In this document: piece by piece, positions 62,743-64,000 of the stretch
How the letters are laid out: every line of letters starts with the position of its first letter
How positions within the stretch are numbered: position 1 is the first letter of the stretch
Source: Acidovorax benzenivorans
Lineage (GTDB): Bacteria > Pseudomonadota > Gammaproteobacteria > Burkholderiales > Burkholderiaceae_C
Assembly: GCF_028680575.1 (NCBI RefSeq)
Contig: NZ_JAPCKI010000017.1
Span: forward strand, 1-64,000
Length of the DNA: 64,000 nucleotides
Reading direction: 5' to 3'
Position numbers and translations under genes: made by a program
Notes under the pieces: model-generated
Told to the model about the DNA's origin: nothing
The model's database searches: none
The model's input: the letters and a program-made list of their open reading frames with translations, nothing else

Positions 62743-63324
62743 TCACTTCACCACGGTGGCGGAGTTGATGGTGATGGGGGTGGTGGGCACGTTCTGGTGG
62801 CCGCCCTTGTTGCCGGTGGCCACAGCCTTGATCTTGTCCACCACGGCGGTGCCTTCGACCACTTTGCCGAACACGGCGTAGCCGTGGCCATCAGGGTTGG
62901 GGGCATTGAGCATGGCGTTGTCCTTCACGTTGATGAAGAACTGCGAGGTGGCCGAGTCGGGGTTGCCGGTGCGGGCCATGGCGATGGTGTAGTTGTCGTT
63001 CTTGAGGCCGTTCTTGGCTTCGAGCGGGATGGGAGCCTTGGTGGGCTTTTGCTGCATGTCGGGGGTAAAGCCGCCGCCCTGGATCATGAAACCGTCGATC
63101 ACGCGGTGGAACACGGTGCCGTCGTAGTGCTTGCTGTTCACGTAAGCCAGGAAGTTCTCGACCGTCTTGGGCGCCTTGGCGGCGTCAAGCTGCACGACGA
63201 TGTCACCCATCGACGTGGCCAGCTTGACCTTGGGGGCATCCTGCGCCTGGGCGGTTGCTACTGAAAACATAGCTGTCAAGGCAATACTTGCCAGCGCTAC
63301 AGCCGAATTTCTTCTGGAAATCAT
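62743..63324 (-). CDS. ppiA: periplasmic cyclophilin peptidyl-prolyl isomerase A
   Basis: A 193-residue cyclophilin with a signal peptide of about 29 residues (MISRRNSAVALASIALTAMF... cut after AQA) and the same cyclophilin motifs as its neighbour (FHRVIDGFMIQGGGF, ATSQFFINV). It folds exported proteins. The ATG at 63324 overlaps the stop of the upstream L,D-transpeptidase gene (ATGA), with GAAGGAG inside that gene. The signal-peptide DNA (63252-63302) resembles the dispersed intergenic repeat. Confidence 0.9.
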   Translation of the reverse strand: MISRRNSAVALASIALTAMFSVATAQAQDAPKVKLATSMGDIVVQLDAAKAPKTVENFLAYVNSKHYDGTVFHRVIDGFMIQGGGFTPDMQQKPTKAPIPLEAKNGLKNDNYTIAMARTGNPDSATSQFFINVKDNAMLNAPNPDGHGYAVFGKVVEGTAVVDKIKAVATGNKGGHQNVPTTPITINSATVVK

Positions 63325-64000
63325 CCAATTACTCCTTCGAAAAAGATCTGCCATTGTTGGCCCCGGCGCGTCCAGTATTGGCGCTTGACAGGGCCCGTGC
63401 GGGCGCCTTCGGCGACTTCGCCGAACGTTACCACCATGGTGTCGGCCGAGTCCGTCCACCGCAGGTAAGACTTGTCCTTGAGCTGGAGTTCCCGGCCTTT
63501 GAGGGCGCGGGCCTCGGCTTGCAGCACCTGGGTCCATTCCTCCAGCGGCTTCTTGCGGTAGCTCTGGAAGTCGGGCGCATAAAAACCCAGTAGGCGCTTC
63601 ATGTCGCCCTCGGTCTTGGCGGTGCGCCAGGCGTTGAGCACAGATTCGAACGACTTGCGGTCGGCCGCCACGCTGTGGGGTTGCACCCATTGCAACTGGC
63701 GCGCAATGACCACGGGGGTGGAGCGGGGCTCCACGGTGCGCAGGATGCGTTCGAGGTCGGGGTTGGCCAGCACCAGGCAACCGTCGGTGGCCAGTGGCGC
63801 GCGCGCGAACTGGTCGGGCGGGGTGCCATGCAGCCAGATGCCGCTGCCCGTCTTGCCTCGGCTCTGGTCCAGGGGGTTGGGGTAGTTGATGGGCAGGGCA
63901 CCCGCGCCGTAGAAGTCCTTGAGCTTGGCCGGGTCCAGGCGGCTGGTGATGAAGTACACGCCCAGTGGGGTGCGCTGATCGCCCTCCACCTCTTTTTCGA
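63321..64000 (-). CDS. L,D-transpeptidase (YkuD-like), C-terminal part; cut by window edge
   Basis: At least 226 residues, with the N-terminus outside the window. The YkuD domain has EGDQRTPLGVYFI, SGIWLHGTPPDQF and the catalytic DGC motif as ATDGCLVL. After it come about 130 residues of NTF2/SnoaL-like character (LNAWRTAKTEGDMKRLLGFYAPDFQSY, ending MVVTFGEVAEG). It would form or edit peptidoglycan 3-3 links or attach lipoproteins. The stop overlaps the ppiA start (ATGA). Confidence 0.85.
   Translation of the reverse strand, partial: EKEVEGDQRTPLGVYFITSRLDPAKLKDFYGAGALPINYPNPLDQSRGKTGSGIWLHGTPPDQFARAPLATDGCLVLANPDLERILRTVEPRSTPVVIARQLQWVQPHSVAADRKSFESVLNAWRTAKTEGDMKRLLGFYAPDFQSYRKKPLEEWTQVLQAEARALKGRELQLKDKSYLRWTDSADTMVVTFGEVAEGARTGPVKRQYWTRRGQQWQIFFEGVIG

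Noticed and set aside
61798..63264. A 488-codon plus-strand frame rich in His/Val/Gly across lpxH, ppiB and ppiA.
   Set aside because: Antisense to three conserved genes. Its internal repetition simply reflects the two cyclophilin paralogues read backwards.

Overview
This is a GC-rich chromosomal window that looks like a betaproteobacterium of the family Comamonadaceae (Acidovorax-like). The evidence is the protein families, a Bug-type tricarboxylate-transport binding protein, PXPV-like and DUF2242 proteins, and at least eight copies of a short dispersed intergenic element of the type '...GCTTNTGGATAAGCGC..AGCTATNAAAATAGTAG...'. This assignment is an inference; no rRNA, tRNA or CRISPR array is visible.

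Layout. 1-860 is an AT-richer edge with the end of an IS3-type insertion sequence and a small membrane protein. 916-6067 holds a very large unrecognised composite protein, an AstE/AspA-like metallohydrolase and an EamA permease. 6292-11821 is a signalling operon: HD-GYP response regulator, periplasmic histidine phosphatase and multi-domain hybrid histidine kinase. 12009-20188 is mixed housekeeping: nitronate monooxygenase, TruC, ankyrin protein, TerB, DHH phosphoesterase, MFS, nuclease, lipoprotein, hydrolase and an AsnC regulator. 20181-20737 is a RibD/DHFR-like reading frame that appears frameshifted immediately after its start codon. 21004-27820 is an acyl-CoA catabolic cluster: AMP-dependent ligase, MaoC dehydratase, family III CoA-transferase, Bug binding protein, hotdog thioesterases and an IclR regulator, with palindromic candidate operators. 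28018-38455 contains a LysR regulator with a tandem GST pair, RluE-like and M23 proteins, a PheC-like periplasmic dehydratase behind a candidate sigma-54 promoter, an FHA/serine-protease pair and an M14 peptidase.

38511-42902 is a defence-like zone. An MntA/HepT toxin-antitoxin pair (with a translationally coupled third gene) lies about 0.7 kb from an AT-rich three-gene block: nucleotidyltransferase-like protein, DUF262 protein and cytosine-5 DNA methyltransferase. The block is packed between glnS and a DUF924 gene with overlapping or abutting reading frames. It is the best candidate for an undescribed system in this window.

42913-49166 holds glnS, a secreted Pro/Tyr/His-rich protein, aroQ, arfB, an extradiol dioxygenase, an esterase and a DUF3014 protein. 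49198-54285 is a methionine catabolism locus related to mdeRAB: methionine gamma-lyase and a pyruvate-dehydrogenase-E1-like 2-oxobutyrate dehydrogenase, each paired with its own divergent Lrp/AsnC regulator. Lrp-type palindromes are visible in the first divergent promoter. 54384-60392 has an NHL-repeat lipoprotein, a TetR/DoxX divergent pair, a small protein, and a threonine/hydroxyaspartate dehydratase with a YheO-type regulator whose start lies next to a perfect palindrome. 60534-64000 is a leftward run: an L,D-transpeptidase cut by the window edge, ppiA, ppiB, lpxH and mtfA.
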